From: Pomphorhynchus laevis
Lineage: Eukaryota; Acanthocephala; Palaeacanthocephala; Echinorhynchida; Pomphorhynchidae
Assembly (NCBI GenBank): GCA_012934845.2
Contig: WNNJ02000652.1
Coordinates: 1 to 64,000, forward strand
Direction: 5' to 3'
Length of the DNA: 64,000 nucleotides
The position numbers were made by a program, and so were the translations under genes. This document shows, in pieces, positions 12,601 through 20,422 of the stretch. The notes beneath the pieces were generated by a model. It searched no databases. It had not been told where the DNA came from and worked only from the letters and a program-made list of their open reading frames with translations. Each line of letters opens with the position of its first letter. The first letter of the stretch is position 1.

Positions 12601-14785
12601 TCAGATCCTACAATCAATTTGGAGGTGAAGGTTAGATCCTAGAATCAATTTGGAACTGAGGTTCAGATCCTACAATCAATTTGGAGGTGAAGGTTAGATC
12701 CTAGAATCAATTTGAAGCTCTAGTTTAGATCCTAGAATCAATTCGGTGCTAAGGTTTAGATCCTAGAATCAAGTTGGAGCTGAGGTTTAGATTCTAAAAT
12801 CTATTTAAAGCTAAGGTTTAGATACTAGAATCAAGTTGGAGCTGAGGTTTAGATTCTAGAATCTATTTAAAGCTAAGGTTCAGCTCCTACAATCAATTTG
12901 GAGGTGAAGGTTAGATCCTAGAATCAATTTGAAACTGAGGTTCAGATCCTACAATCAATTTGGAGGTGAAGGTTAGATCCTAGAATCAATTTGGATCTCT
13001 AGTTTAGATCCTAGAATCAATTCGGTGCTAAGGTTTAGATCCTAGAATCAAGTTGGAGCTGAGGTTTAGATTCTAGAATCTATTTAAAGCTAAGGTTTAG
13101 ATCCTAGAATCAAGTTGGAGCTGAGGTTTAGATTCTAGAATCTATTTAAAGCTAAGGTTTAGATACTAGAATCAAGTTGGAGCTGAGGTTTAGATTCTAG
13201 AATCTATTTAAAGCTAAGGTTTAGATCCTAGAATCAATTCGGCGCTAAGGTTTAGATCCTAGAATCTGTTTAAAGCTAAGGTTTAGATCCTAGAATTAAG
13301 TTGGAGCTGAGGTTTAGATCCTACAAGATCCTTGTTTAGAACTGAGCTACTTTATATAATGGAAAATAATTAAAAATAATCTTCAAAGTTAATCTTAAAT
13401 ATAATCTTCAATCTTAAGCCTTCAATTAATATTTAAGTAGTTCTTATTTTATTAAAGTATCGTGCAAAGGCGATACATGAAAAGACTTTATTGCTTACTA
13501 TACATAAAGTACTAACATTTGATTTATTATCTTAAGGATTAGATGCATTTTTTATTTAGTAAAATTAATTTATAATTAGCCATGTTATAATATTTTGACA
13601 TTTAAGTAATGATGGATAATAAATCAGCAATACATATGAGGTTTACATCGACGCAATTACAAACACATATTAGAAATGATAGAATTTTATTGAATTGAAA
13701 ACTGCATTGATAATTTATTAAAAATTAGAGAGCTAATCACCTAGCAAATTTGAAAATTCATCGACAAAATTTGAAGATTATGTTTCATTTCGGAGTGATA
13801 ATTTTATTAAGTAAGATATTATAATGACGTTTAATGCCCACAGTACTGGCTTATTGATTTCGATAATGTGGAAATAATTGATCTAGAGATCAATTATAGA
13901 AAACGCTAAATTAAATAAGTCGTCGACATCAAGTTATTTCAGTCTTCGTTGAATATTCAAAATGACTTATAGTTTATAACTTTTAGTTCCTCTTATATTT
14001 TCATATTACTAATTTCAATTAAATGTTCCTGATTATAGCAGATTTGTTCTGTTTAAAGTACACATTTTGCTCTCTTCAGTGTTTTGTGAAGAGGCCAATC
14101 GCATTGGCTAAAATTTAAAAATAATACGATTTTTCTCGGAGAAAGAGTCAACTTACATTCTCTCCGAACGCAATTTTAAAAGATTTGCTGGGTATGGATT
14201 TTCAATTAAATAAGAAAAGTCTAAATGTGCTTTATGTCTACTTGGATGAACAGTTAATAAATTTTGTACGTTTAATTTTTCCACTAAATTAGAAAATTAC
14301 AAACCAAGTATACTAAGATTAATAATTAAGTAAAACGAACACGTCATTATACGTAAATATTGAAGAAATTCTTAAAGCTATTTTTATGCCATCCACGAAT
14401 TATAGAATTAAATCATATTATTATCTAATCATAAATAACACATTTTGTGAAATCAAATTATTAAAATATTAAATATTTTTTTATAATTTAATATTTAATA
14501 AATAATTTCATTTAATATTTAAAAAATAATCTAATGGCAGATTTATGTGCTTTTACCTATCTCAACTTATTTTGATTTAATATTCAGCCTATTCAAAGTT
14601 GGAATGTTGAGATATTTTGTTGAAACGAATTTAAAGTATAAATACAGCAAATGGTATTCGATAATTAGAGAAAAGTTAGTTACCTTAAAGCCATGGTCTG
14701 CCATATTAAGCACAAGATTTTGGCCCATAACAGCAAGCCCAATAAGACCAATATCAGCGCTATTTACAAAACTTTTAATGCTAAG
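573..14785 (-). CDS. Pgd: 6-phosphogluconate dehydrogenase, decarboxylating (12 exons; start exon not found)
   Basis: Oxidises and decarboxylates 6-phosphogluconate to ribulose 5-phosphate, making NADPH, in the cytosolic pentose phosphate pathway. Exons in transcript order: 14785-14684, 10764-10585, 8228-8163, 8115-7997, 6118-6052, 6000-5866, 5815-5690, 3995-3795, 2447-2314, 2267-2168, 2121-1999, 692-573. All junctions are GT-AG, phases agree throughout, and 490 codons join without a stop; from ADIGLIG the length is about 481 aa versus 480 in the human enzyme. Visible motifs: NADP-binding GLAVMG, IIDGGNS, substrate loop [18 protein letters not shown], catalytic Lys/Glu in [30 protein letters not shown], and FGAHTYELL near the C-terminus. 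Several usually invariant positions differ: GTSGSGH where D/E-x-GAGH is typical, LRFVVATAI where WR..VS/A.G. is typical, and WTGSGG. It may therefore be a fast-evolving paralogue. No start codon lies in frame upstream of the first listed exon, so a short 5' exon is expected beyond 14785. Confidence 0.88.
693..1998 (-). other. Pgd last intron
   Basis: About 1.3 kb of very AT-rich intron. Two similar stretches near 1680-1760 and 1795-1900 (cognate words such as 'gagttataaacgatact' and 'gagtcataaacgatgtc') form a weak direct repeat. No coding signal is seen. Confidence 0.6.
1999..2121 (-). CDS. Pgd: Pgd exon (FYDGYR motif)
   Basis: Forty-one codons, phase 0 at both ends, donor GTAACT, acceptor TTCAG. 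Encodes ...[16 protein letters not shown]...LPASLLQ, aligned with the family's IPMPCFTTALSFYDGYR region. The normally conserved Trp-Arg before it reads Leu-Arg here. Confidence 0.85.
2168..2267 (-). CDS. Pgd: Pgd exon (helical segment)
   Basis: One hundred nt, entering in phase 2 (AG|T makes Ser). Encodes [10 protein letters not shown]...LLLDQYF...MRKCI, matching the family's VFLGxIKxAF...LLLDxFF segment. Donor GTACGT, acceptor TTTTAG. Confidence 0.83.
2314..2447 (-). CDS. Pgd: Pgd exon (MWRGGCIIR motif)
   Basis: One hundred and thirty-four nt, phase 0 in and phase 2 out. Encodes [16 protein letters not shown] and [11 protein letters not shown], both nearly diagnostic for 6PGD. Acceptor TACAG, donor GTACAG. 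Confidence 0.88.
2607..2770. repeat. foldback (inverted repeat) element in a Pgd intron
   Basis: Two inverted arms of roughly 65-70 bp around a spacer of about 30 nt. The inner 25 bp (2650-2674 against 2705-2729) match with one mismatch. Outward the match continues with small gaps ('gaaaa' and 'aagaattattg' blocks) to 2607 and 2770. No transposase lies inside. It may be a small MITE or a local inverted duplication. Confidence 0.7.
2771..3794. other. Pgd intron, AT-rich, with a GC-richer patch
   Basis: Mostly A/T homopolymer-like sequence with near-repeats of an 'aattttaatcatttaagtaa' type word (about 3228 and 3670). The exception is 3290-3490, about 200 bp of near-balanced composition containing CpG dinucleotides and no recognisable gene. 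It could be a short inserted repeat. Confidence 0.5.
3795..3995 (-). CDS. Pgd: Pgd exon (KGTGKW motif)
   Basis: Sixty-seven codons, phase 0 at both ends. Begins [20 protein letters not shown], the substrate-binding Lys-Gly-Thr segment, and continues with [11 protein letters not shown]. Donor GTAAGC, acceptor TTTAG. Confidence 0.88.
4535..4923 (+). mobile_element. LINE family D ORF1 fragment, antisense to Pgd
   Basis: An open stretch from about 4535, with an ATG at 4564 and a stop at 4923. Its residues 11-55 align with the ORF1 protein of the family D LINE found at 53496-53717 on the minus strand: NLSKVGSLI against KLSQLGKLI, and [20 protein letters not shown] against PPHLEEKGIESLEKLFKVT. Only this ORF1 piece is present, without endonuclease or reverse transcriptase, so it is a dead fragment. 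It lies inside the Pgd intron between the 5690 and 3995 exons, in the opposite orientation. Confidence 0.7.
5690..5815 (-). CDS. Pgd: Pgd exon ([10 protein letters not shown])
   Basis: Forty-two codons, phase 0. Encodes [20 protein letters not shown] and KIRDKAGQ, matching the family segment that leads into KGTGKW. Donor GTATCA, acceptor GTTTAG. Confidence 0.88.
5866..6000 (-). CDS. Pgd: Pgd exon with catalytic Lys and Glu
   Basis: Forty-five codons, phase 0. Encodes [20 protein letters not shown] with the catalytic lysine, His-Asn pair and catalytic glutamate of 6PGD. The preceding residues read GTSGS where other animals have GDxGA. Confidence 0.89.
6052..6118 (-). CDS. Pgd: Pgd small exon (KPCCEW)
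   Basis: Sixty-seven nt, completing a split Trp codon (TG|G). Encodes [13 protein letters not shown]...KPCCEW, matching IKxIFQxIAAK..GEPCCxW. Donor GTAAGT, acceptor TTATAG. Confidence 0.86.
6860..6952. repeat. direct repeat copy a in a Pgd intron
   Basis: About 93 bp, repeated with roughly 85-90% similarity at 7702-7793 in the same orientation. Shared words include 'cggataaatgatt', 'ttccaagtaaatg' and 'gcataaacg'. It resembles no gene known to me. Confidence 0.65.
7702..7793. repeat. direct repeat copy b in a Pgd intron
   Basis: Second copy of the 6860-6952 sequence, about 840 bp away. Probably a small dispersed repeat or an old segmental duplication. Confidence 0.65.
7997..8115 (-). CDS. 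Pgd: Pgd exon ([18 protein letters not shown])
   Basis: One hundred and nineteen nt, phase 0 in and phase 2 out (TG|G, donor GTACGT). Encodes [20 protein letters not shown] and PGGSPEAW, the most diagnostic substrate-binding loop of 6PGD. Confidence 0.9.
8163..8228 (-). CDS. Pgd: Pgd small exon (IIDGGNS)
   Basis: Twenty-two codons, phase 0. Encodes [20 protein letters not shown]. The Asn and Ser of GGNS contact substrate or cofactor in the family. The usual Glu after NS is Leu here. Donor GTATGT, acceptor TTTAG. Confidence 0.88.
8921..9016 (+). pseudogene. beta-tubulin exon fossil in a Pgd intron
   Basis: An open stretch of about 32 codons, reading [17 protein letters not shown] and then GVPVADNVL. 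It matches the beta-tubulin GTP-binding segment pattern [20 protein letters not shown]...DSVL: the phosphate-loop glycines, Asn-Asn, Ala-Lys-Gly and Asp-x-Val-Leu are kept, and other residues have drifted. No flanking tubulin sequence was found on either side. It is best read as a captured or retroposed fragment, antisense to Pgd. Confidence 0.55.
9167..9202. repeat. perfect short hairpin, 17-bp arms
   Basis: Arms tagcaatatccctttta and its exact complement, separated by two bases (ct). The length and perfection are far beyond chance for this composition. One of a series of such hairpins in the window. Confidence 0.9.
9203..10584. other. Pgd intron without recognisable gene
   Basis: AT-rich intron sequence. 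A short open frame starting at 9793 (66 codons, plus strand) has no recognisable motif and is probably chance. A duplicated word 'aatataattttgactttagttataata' type repeat occurs around 10319 and 10361. Confidence 0.5.
10585..10764 (-). CDS. Pgd: Pgd exon (NADP-domain)
   Basis: Sixty codons, phase 0. Encodes [32 protein letters not shown] and so on, matching the Rossmann-fold NRTxxKV and LLVKAGxAVD segments. The Arg after Asn contacts the NADP 2'-phosphate in the family. Donor GTAAAG, acceptor TTTAG. Confidence 0.9.
10884..13325. repeat. 2.4-kb minisatellite, period about 31 bp, in the first listed Pgd intron
   Basis: About 79 head-to-tail units of 30-32 bp. The core word is gatcctagaatcaatt, followed by a variable segment (cggcgctaag, tggagctgag, tggaggtgaag, ctatttaaagctaag). 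Variants recur in fixed orders, for example tacaatcaatttggaggtga alternating with tagaatcaatttggaact as 62-bp dimers around 12290 and 12540-12700. This indicates higher-order repeat amplification. Oriented on the Pgd template it is transcribed as part of the intron. Confidence 0.95.
13326..14683. other. Pgd intron, remainder
   Basis: AT-rich, no gene seen. It contains an almost loopless hairpin at 13874-13897 (arms ataattgatct, two-base spacer). Confidence 0.5.
13874..13897. repeat. perfect short hairpin, 11-bp arms
   Basis: Arms ataattgatct and agatcaattat separated by 'ag'. Member of the hairpin series. Confidence 0.8.
14684..14785 (-). CDS. Pgd: Pgd first recognised exon (GLAVMGQNL)
   Basis: Encodes [20 protein letters not shown], then ADHGFK before donor GTAACT: the N-terminal beta strand and dinucleotide-binding turn. 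The acceptor may be TTCAG before 14785 (phase 0) or CTTAG before 14780 (phase 2). There is no in-frame ATG before the upstream stop, so translation must begin in another exon. Confidence 0.87.
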
Positions 14786-15643
14786 CTGAAAGTTGACAAT
14801 ATTACCTTTCGTTTTCCTGTGACATATTTGTATTTACTTAGGGCACAGAAGTTGATTTTATGAAGGAATATAGTGTCTACAAATGGAGAAGAAACATATT
14901 TTAATTAAATATATATATATCATATATAATTAAATAATTATAAATAATTGGTATATAAGATTTTGTAGTTAAAATTGAAAATTGAAATTTAAAATAATGT
15001 TTTTACGTTATAATAATGATGATATAAAATATTAACAAGAACGTTCTAAAATATACAACATACACATTTGAAAAGTATATAATTTAGATTACATTGTTTT
15101 TTATCTAAATATATTTTTTTATAATTTTTATATAATTTATCTAAATATATGTTATTTTTATCGCCTTTATATTTAAAGTCGATATTTATATTTTTCACAT
15201 CTATCAAAACTTGACCCTTTAATGCAGTAGAACAATTCAATGAAAAGTGTAAAATCTAAAAACAGTAGCAAAACGGGACAGGAGAGAACAAGAATAAAAA
15301 GCTATCAGTGATAAAATTGTCTATGATATTGAAGTTTATACTGTCATTTCGCTGTGAACTCTGAGCAAATATACTATCTATGAAATCATACCATTTATCT
15401 ACTTTCAAGACCTTTCCAATAAAATGATTTAACTTCAAATCAACTTCCAAACCAAATATTTTAATTGCAACAATATATTTTTCAATTTTGAGTATTTCAA
15501 AAAATCAACGATAGATCTTTTAATGGATGAGTTTTTTTGAAAGCATAAAGATGAAGGAAAGCATAAAGATAAAGACGATTAAAACATATTTGTTTTATAT
15601 TTATATATAAACGTATAAAACATAGTTGCAGCTTTTATATTAG
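14786..15643. other. region upstream of Pgd, start exon not located
   Basis: AT-rich. Two minus-strand open frames (15046-15240 and 15256-15450, 64 codons each) have no recognised domain. Either could in principle hold a short start exon (each begins with ATG and contains GT dinucleotides), but no donor is convincing. Confidence 0.35.
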
Positions 15644-16032
15644 ATCGGATAACTAAGTCTACGTATTTTATATGAGTTTTACAATTTATATTTAAATAAC
15701 GATATAATTTATAATTTAAATTTAAAATAAAAATCATTTTTATGAATTTGACTAATACATAATTGGCGATGTATCAAAAATAAGATTAGAGGTCATCAGG
15801 AGAAACTGCTATGTAATGCAGTTCCTCCTGCATTACAATAATGCTAAATAAAAATGACTAAATAATAAATAATTATAAATAATCTATAATTGTTATATAA
15901 GATTTTATATAGTTTATATGAAGTTAATTTAAAATAAACGTAATTTTTATGAATTGACTAATAAATAACGACGATGTATCAGAATAAGGATTAGAGGTCA
16001 TCAGGAGGTACTGATATGTTATCAGGTTTCGG
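15644..16032 (-). repeat. two minus-orientation copies of the ~312-bp dispersed repeat
   Basis: Copies at about 15644-15830 and 15842-16032 are reverse complements of the repeat at 58408-58718. They share the block 'attagaggtcatcagga' and the 'taactaagtctacgta' end. Both are shortened and diverged. A hairpin (15812-15837, 10-bp arms) lies in the first copy. Confidence 0.7.
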
Positions 16033-16726
16033 ATTTGTAAAAATCAAAAGCTTCGCGGCGTGGAAGGAATACATGAATAATCAGCGAAGTCATCTTGTAT
16101 GTTAAAAAGTTCTATTTCCAATCCACCTGTATAATATGGGCAGTAATACAATGCCTTTATTGAAGATCGTTCATATATTAATACTTACTAGGAACATATC
16201 ACTTCGCACTCATCTTCATTAGAAAGACTTGATATATATTTGTAATTATTGTTTTATTTTTAAACGCATACTTTTATAAGGCTATGTGTCAAAGTGAACT
16301 ATATTAAATTTTAACAAATTTTCGGTAACTTACTGTTACTATCGTTAGATAAAATAACATAAATAGCATAAACTTTTTATTTTTAAATTAAAAAATATTT
16401 TTTAAACAGGTAAAATTCTTAAATTTAACCAAACAAAATTTAATTGAAATAACAATTGATAAACAAAAAAGAATAAATTTTATTTGAAATTAAAGAAGCT
16501 AATTCTCAAATAAATTGAAATTAAAATTGGTTGCAAAAGGAAAATGATAAAAACATGTACGTTCAATCAGTTAATGCTTGTAAAAACTTATAATCTGTTT
16601 TACTTGTGAAACTTGATGGTTTATTACTTTATTAGTTGTATTTTAATCTAGTTTTACTTAATGGTAATTAATTTAATCAATAATAATAAAGATGTTCTTA
16701 AACAAGAAAATAATACATACGGACAC
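16033..16726. other. AT-rich intergenic sequence
   Basis: No gene, RNA or clear repeat recognised apart from A/T-rich words. A stretch around 16400-16500 resembles 4990-5095 ('aaattcttaaatttaa', 'aataaattttatttgaaatt' words), suggesting a further dispersed AT-rich repeat. Confidence 0.4.
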
Positions 16727-16826
16727 GCATCTTACCGACTAAACCACCGGGGTCTTTCACCCCCCCCTCGAAGAGTCCAATCGAGGCGGACTATGCTGGG
16801 TAAACGAGAAATGAGCAGCTCATTAC
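16727..16826 (-). mobile_element. LINE family D ORF2 C-terminal fragment
   Basis: The nucleotide sequence is clearly homologous to the 3' parts of the two family D copies at 50480-50560 and 54290-54380 (shared words 'ccaatcg', 'gcggac', 'tatgctgggtaaacgaga'). It corresponds to the ...SRLPGIVRRDWIL...DPG region near the ORF2 C-terminus. Only about 100 bp remain. Confidence 0.7.
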
Positions 16827-17785
16827 AATCAGGTTTTTAAGTTTAGGGATTTAAGGAGTACCCCCGCTCCCGGTAGATTAACAGTAGTTAAATCACTTAT
16901 TAGGTTTTCGAGATTACTAGAAATCAACTTTTTACATTCAAACACGTCCATTTTGCTTAAAAATTTGTCTCATTTTGAAGCTCCGCTACTGTTACTTACT
17001 TTGCTCATTTTTTGACTTTTTATTTAATCAGGTATCATACATGAACCAATTGATTCTACAAAAATGTTTGATAAAAGCTGTTTGATGCAGGACACTGTTT
17101 AGTTCTGATTATATCTGATTGAAGAGTTTGTAGTGTTGATGATCATTTGGTAATTCAAATCATCTGACCTAGTCAACACATTTTGTACTCAAGATTTCGT
17201 GTCAAAGTGAACTTTATTAAGAGTGATGGACAATATAGACACGAATAATTTATTATATAAAATGAAATATTGCTAGCTTTCGACGATAACTTCCTTATAA
17301 CGTCTTTCTATAAAGAATTATAACAGAGTTTATACCTTATGATGCTCTGTAATTTTGAATTTATATAAATTGAGACTTTTTATAACTCCGTTAATAAAAA
17401 TAACTGGTTAATAGATAATATACGATTAATAATCTATTATATTTATTAATCATTATATGATGACCTTTAATAAATTAAAATTACTATTAAAAAATACTAA
17501 ATGATATCAAAACTATAAATTACTCAAAACGCAACACTTTTTGTTGATATTATAACTCAGTAAAAACGTATCATTTTTTAATAACGGTAAGTTTCCTTTA
17601 AACAAGGGAAATAATTTGAAAATTTTACTAATGCAAGCAAACTGATAAAATCAATTTAAACTGATACGAAAATATAAATTATCAATAATAGTCATTATAA
17701 CGATCAATTATAAATTATTATGCTAGAACCCGTAATAACTTAGGCCTTACATGTAATGTAGACTAATATTTCAATTATCAAATCC

Positions 17786-17813
17786 ATAGGCTGCAGTAAT
17801 ACCTGCAGCCTAT
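17786..17813. repeat. perfect short hairpin, 11-bp arms
   Basis: Arms ataggctgcag / ctgcagcctat with loop taatac. Member of the hairpin series. Confidence 0.8.
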
Positions 17814-18139
17814 TGGTTTGGGTGGAAAACATCTACTTATTATTTAGTAACGAGTAAAAAAGCACAATTGAATTTAATTTAAGACGGCCGTAATCTCTCG
17901 GCTTCCGTGGAAAACAAAGTTTGTCATAAATTAAATACAAATTTATGTTTGACAAAGACTGTAAGATTTTGTAGATTGATCTTGACTAATAAAAGATGAA
18001 CGATATATTAGTTTATTTGAGATAATAGTCCATATTTAATCCAAACGTGATTAATAATCGTGATTTATTATTCATATAATAAATTTTGACATTTCATAAA
18101 AAGAGTCCTTAGTCTTTCATTCAAAATACATTTATGCAT

Positions 18140-18168
18140 ATTACAGCTATCACTTCGATAGCTGTAAT
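18140..18168. repeat. perfect short hairpin, 12-bp arms
   Basis: Arms attacagctatc / gatagctgtaat with loop acttc. Member of the hairpin series. Confidence 0.85.
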
Positions 18169-18866
18169 AGATTATGAACAAAATCTTCGAACCTAAATTT
18201 CAGCTATATAATGCAATTCGGTATTCTACAGAATACCAGAATTAAAACTACATATAGAACAATTTAAAACTAATCTCCGTCTAATCACCCACGAAATAAC
18301 CACAGCCGCAATTAGCTTTCAATCAGTCTGACATTAAATAAAGCTCTAGTAAATACCACATATCGTACATGCTCATGCACACGAGTATCAAGACAAAATC
18401 TGCACAATCCTTATCTTAAATCCCTACCGTTCGAATTATTGCCGATGTAAATTTTGTTAATTTTAATATTCAACAATGTCTACCCCATTGTATTGTCCTA
18501 CACTTTCCAGAATGTCACTCAAGCAAATTGATTCGCTATCTGTCATTTCTTCAGACAATTTTTGACCTAAACCAACTGATTTTTTATCACAATTGTGAAG
18601 CCAATCAGTCAAGCAAGTGACTATTGATGCAAATTCTAGATGACTTCTGATGATTTGAATGTTTAATCATTTATGTTAATGTATATGCTGGTTTTCGGCC
18701 TTGCCTGATGGTATAGTGGGCATTAATAAATTTTCCCTGATTTTAGTGGAATTGACAAATAATGTGTGGAGAACAAAATGGTTTGACATATTCGTTATCC
18801 TGCAGAAAAGTTGGTTCGACAATTCTGTGCCATTACAGAATTAATGCAATAAATTACATTCATTAT

Positions 18867-18902
18867 ATCCGTTCTTATGCAAGAGATTGCATAAGAACGG
18901 AT
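18867..18902. repeat. perfect short hairpin, 16-bp arms
   Basis: Arms atccgttcttatgcaa / ttgcataagaacggat, loop gaga, no mismatch. There is no following T-run or histone-like context, so no stem-loop RNA function is claimed. Confidence 0.9.
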
Positions 18903-19085
18903 GCGCGAATGCTACAAAAGAGCCAATTTTACAATCGATATCTGAAGGTGTGGAATCAGATAAAAACACGACTTCTCGTGATCCTAATGTCGTTTGGAAT
19001 CTCTTAGAGGGCAATATACAGTTACCAACTTGAGCGGATACTCATAACCATTTTGCTCAGTCATATGCAGGGAATCCCTGAACAG

Positions 19086-19412
19086 ACAACGCAGTATCAT
19101 TCGGAAAGAAAGCGGTTGAAGTATCTGCGATGGGTGAGCAACATCGATGAGTGTTGGTTTGTCCTTATCATCTCCAGCGGCTGGATGGATTGTGATGGAA
19201 GTAAATACCTTATTAAAACTACTTACACTGTCACGTTTGATACATGATACAACGCAGTATCATTCGGAAAGAAAGCGGTTGAAGTATCTGCGATGGGTGA
19301 GCAACATCGATGAGTGTTGGTTTGTCCTTATCATCTCTCAGCGGCTGGATGGATTGTGATGGAAGTAAATACCTTATTAAAACTACTTGCACTGTTACGT
19401 TTGATACATGAT
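19086..19412. repeat. 163-bp tandem duplication
   Basis: Two adjacent copies, 19086-19248 and 19249-19412, each starting acaacgcagtatcattcgg and ending tttgatacatgat. They differ at only a few positions, including one inserted base, so the duplication is recent. Both copies are open in one frame (TQYHSERKRLKYLRWVSNID...), but the protein is not recognised. Confidence 0.92.
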
Positions 19413-19690
19413 ATTCTGAACATATTAGAGAATTAAGGCTTTAATTCGTTTTTAAGCATTGAAAATGTTATAAATGTGATCGCGTTACTTGAGTAGATAC
19501 ATCAATTATAATATAATAAATTTTTCTATACACTTTTCAACCTTTTTAAATGAAATACTATTTTACTTTTGCAAACAGATATATCAACTTACAATTAGGA
19601 AACAAATTATAGATGACTAGTTTGAGAATAGCAAGTAATTGCAAATATAAGTAGGATTTCATATTGAAGGTTGACAAGCCCCCCGAAAGT

Positions 19691-19719
19691 ATTTCTGATT
19701 TTAAATTAAAATCAGAAAT
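19691..19719. repeat. perfect short hairpin, 13-bp arms
   Basis: Arms atttctgatttta / taaaatcagaaat with loop aat. Member of the hairpin series. Confidence 0.8.
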
Positions 19720-19845
19720 GATTTCAATTTAATTTGCAAAATATATGACGAAAGTATTTCATTATTATTAATGTTTCAACAGCACATAAAAGCATGGCTT
19801 AATTGGCTGGTTCACTGCAGAAAAAAAGAAAATATAATAAAAGTA

Positions 19846-20106
19846 TCACAAATACGGAAAAGCAGCTTTCCCCATGGCATTCTCCATCCGTAATTTCTTT
19901 TTGAATTCGTTGATATTCATTAAATCTAATTGCCAATAAAAGTAGACGAGTCGAGTGATCGTCAGCCACACTAAAAGGATCAAAACGAGAAACTTAAGTA
20001 TTGGATCAGTAGCTAATAGGATCCGCAAATATCGAAATGTAGCATACTGCTGTTGGGTTATAGTTAGGATTAAAGTAGAGTGCAGGATAAAATAGTCATC
20101 AAAATT
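19846..20106 (-). other. unrecognised open frame with a hydrophobic segment
   Basis: Open for 86 codons without an ATG at its 5' end (first in-frame Met is late). Contains RYLRILLATDPILKFLVLIL and then LVWLTITRLVYFYW, a plausible membrane-spanning stretch, followed by a charged tail EFKKKLRMENAMGK. No family recognised. It could be an orphan exon, a transposon remnant or chance. Confidence 0.2.
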
Positions 20107-20271
20107 TCAATTGTAACAATGACTGCACAGGTATATCAACTTAAAATTGAAAATTATATATAAAACAAGCTATAAATGACTAATTGAAAATTGCAATTAA
20201 TTACAAAAAAAGGTAGGTTTTCAAGGTATATTTTCCCGATTTTTGGAAATCAAAAATGATTTCAATTAATC

Positions 20272-20422
20272 AAATCAGCTAACTGAGTCTACGAATTTAA
20301 TATAATTATAAAATAAACAACATAATAATGGTAAATCAAAATTTAATAATTAAATAATAAAATAAATAATTGTTATAAGATTTTTTATAATTTAAATCAA
20401 GTTAAAATAAAAAATTGAAATT
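20272..20422 (-). repeat. minus-orientation partial copy of the ~312-bp dispersed repeat
   Basis: Begins aaatcagctaactgagtcta, the complement of the 3' end of the repeat at 58408-58718, and continues through the AT-rich half. It lacks the half that carries 'cctgatgacctctaattc'. Confidence 0.7.

Larger units (their letters stand above)
16827..18866. other. intergenic, no gene seen
   Basis: AT-rich, without a coherent reading frame. Contains two of the short hairpins: 17786-17813 (arms ataggctgcag, 6-nt loop) and 18140-18168 (arms attacagctatc, 5-nt loop). Confidence 0.5.

Noticed and set aside
18867-18902. Histone-type or terminator stem-loop
   Set aside because: Sequence does not match the histone stem-loop consensus, there is no histone gene or T-run beside it, and similar hairpins of unrelated sequence occur throughout the window.
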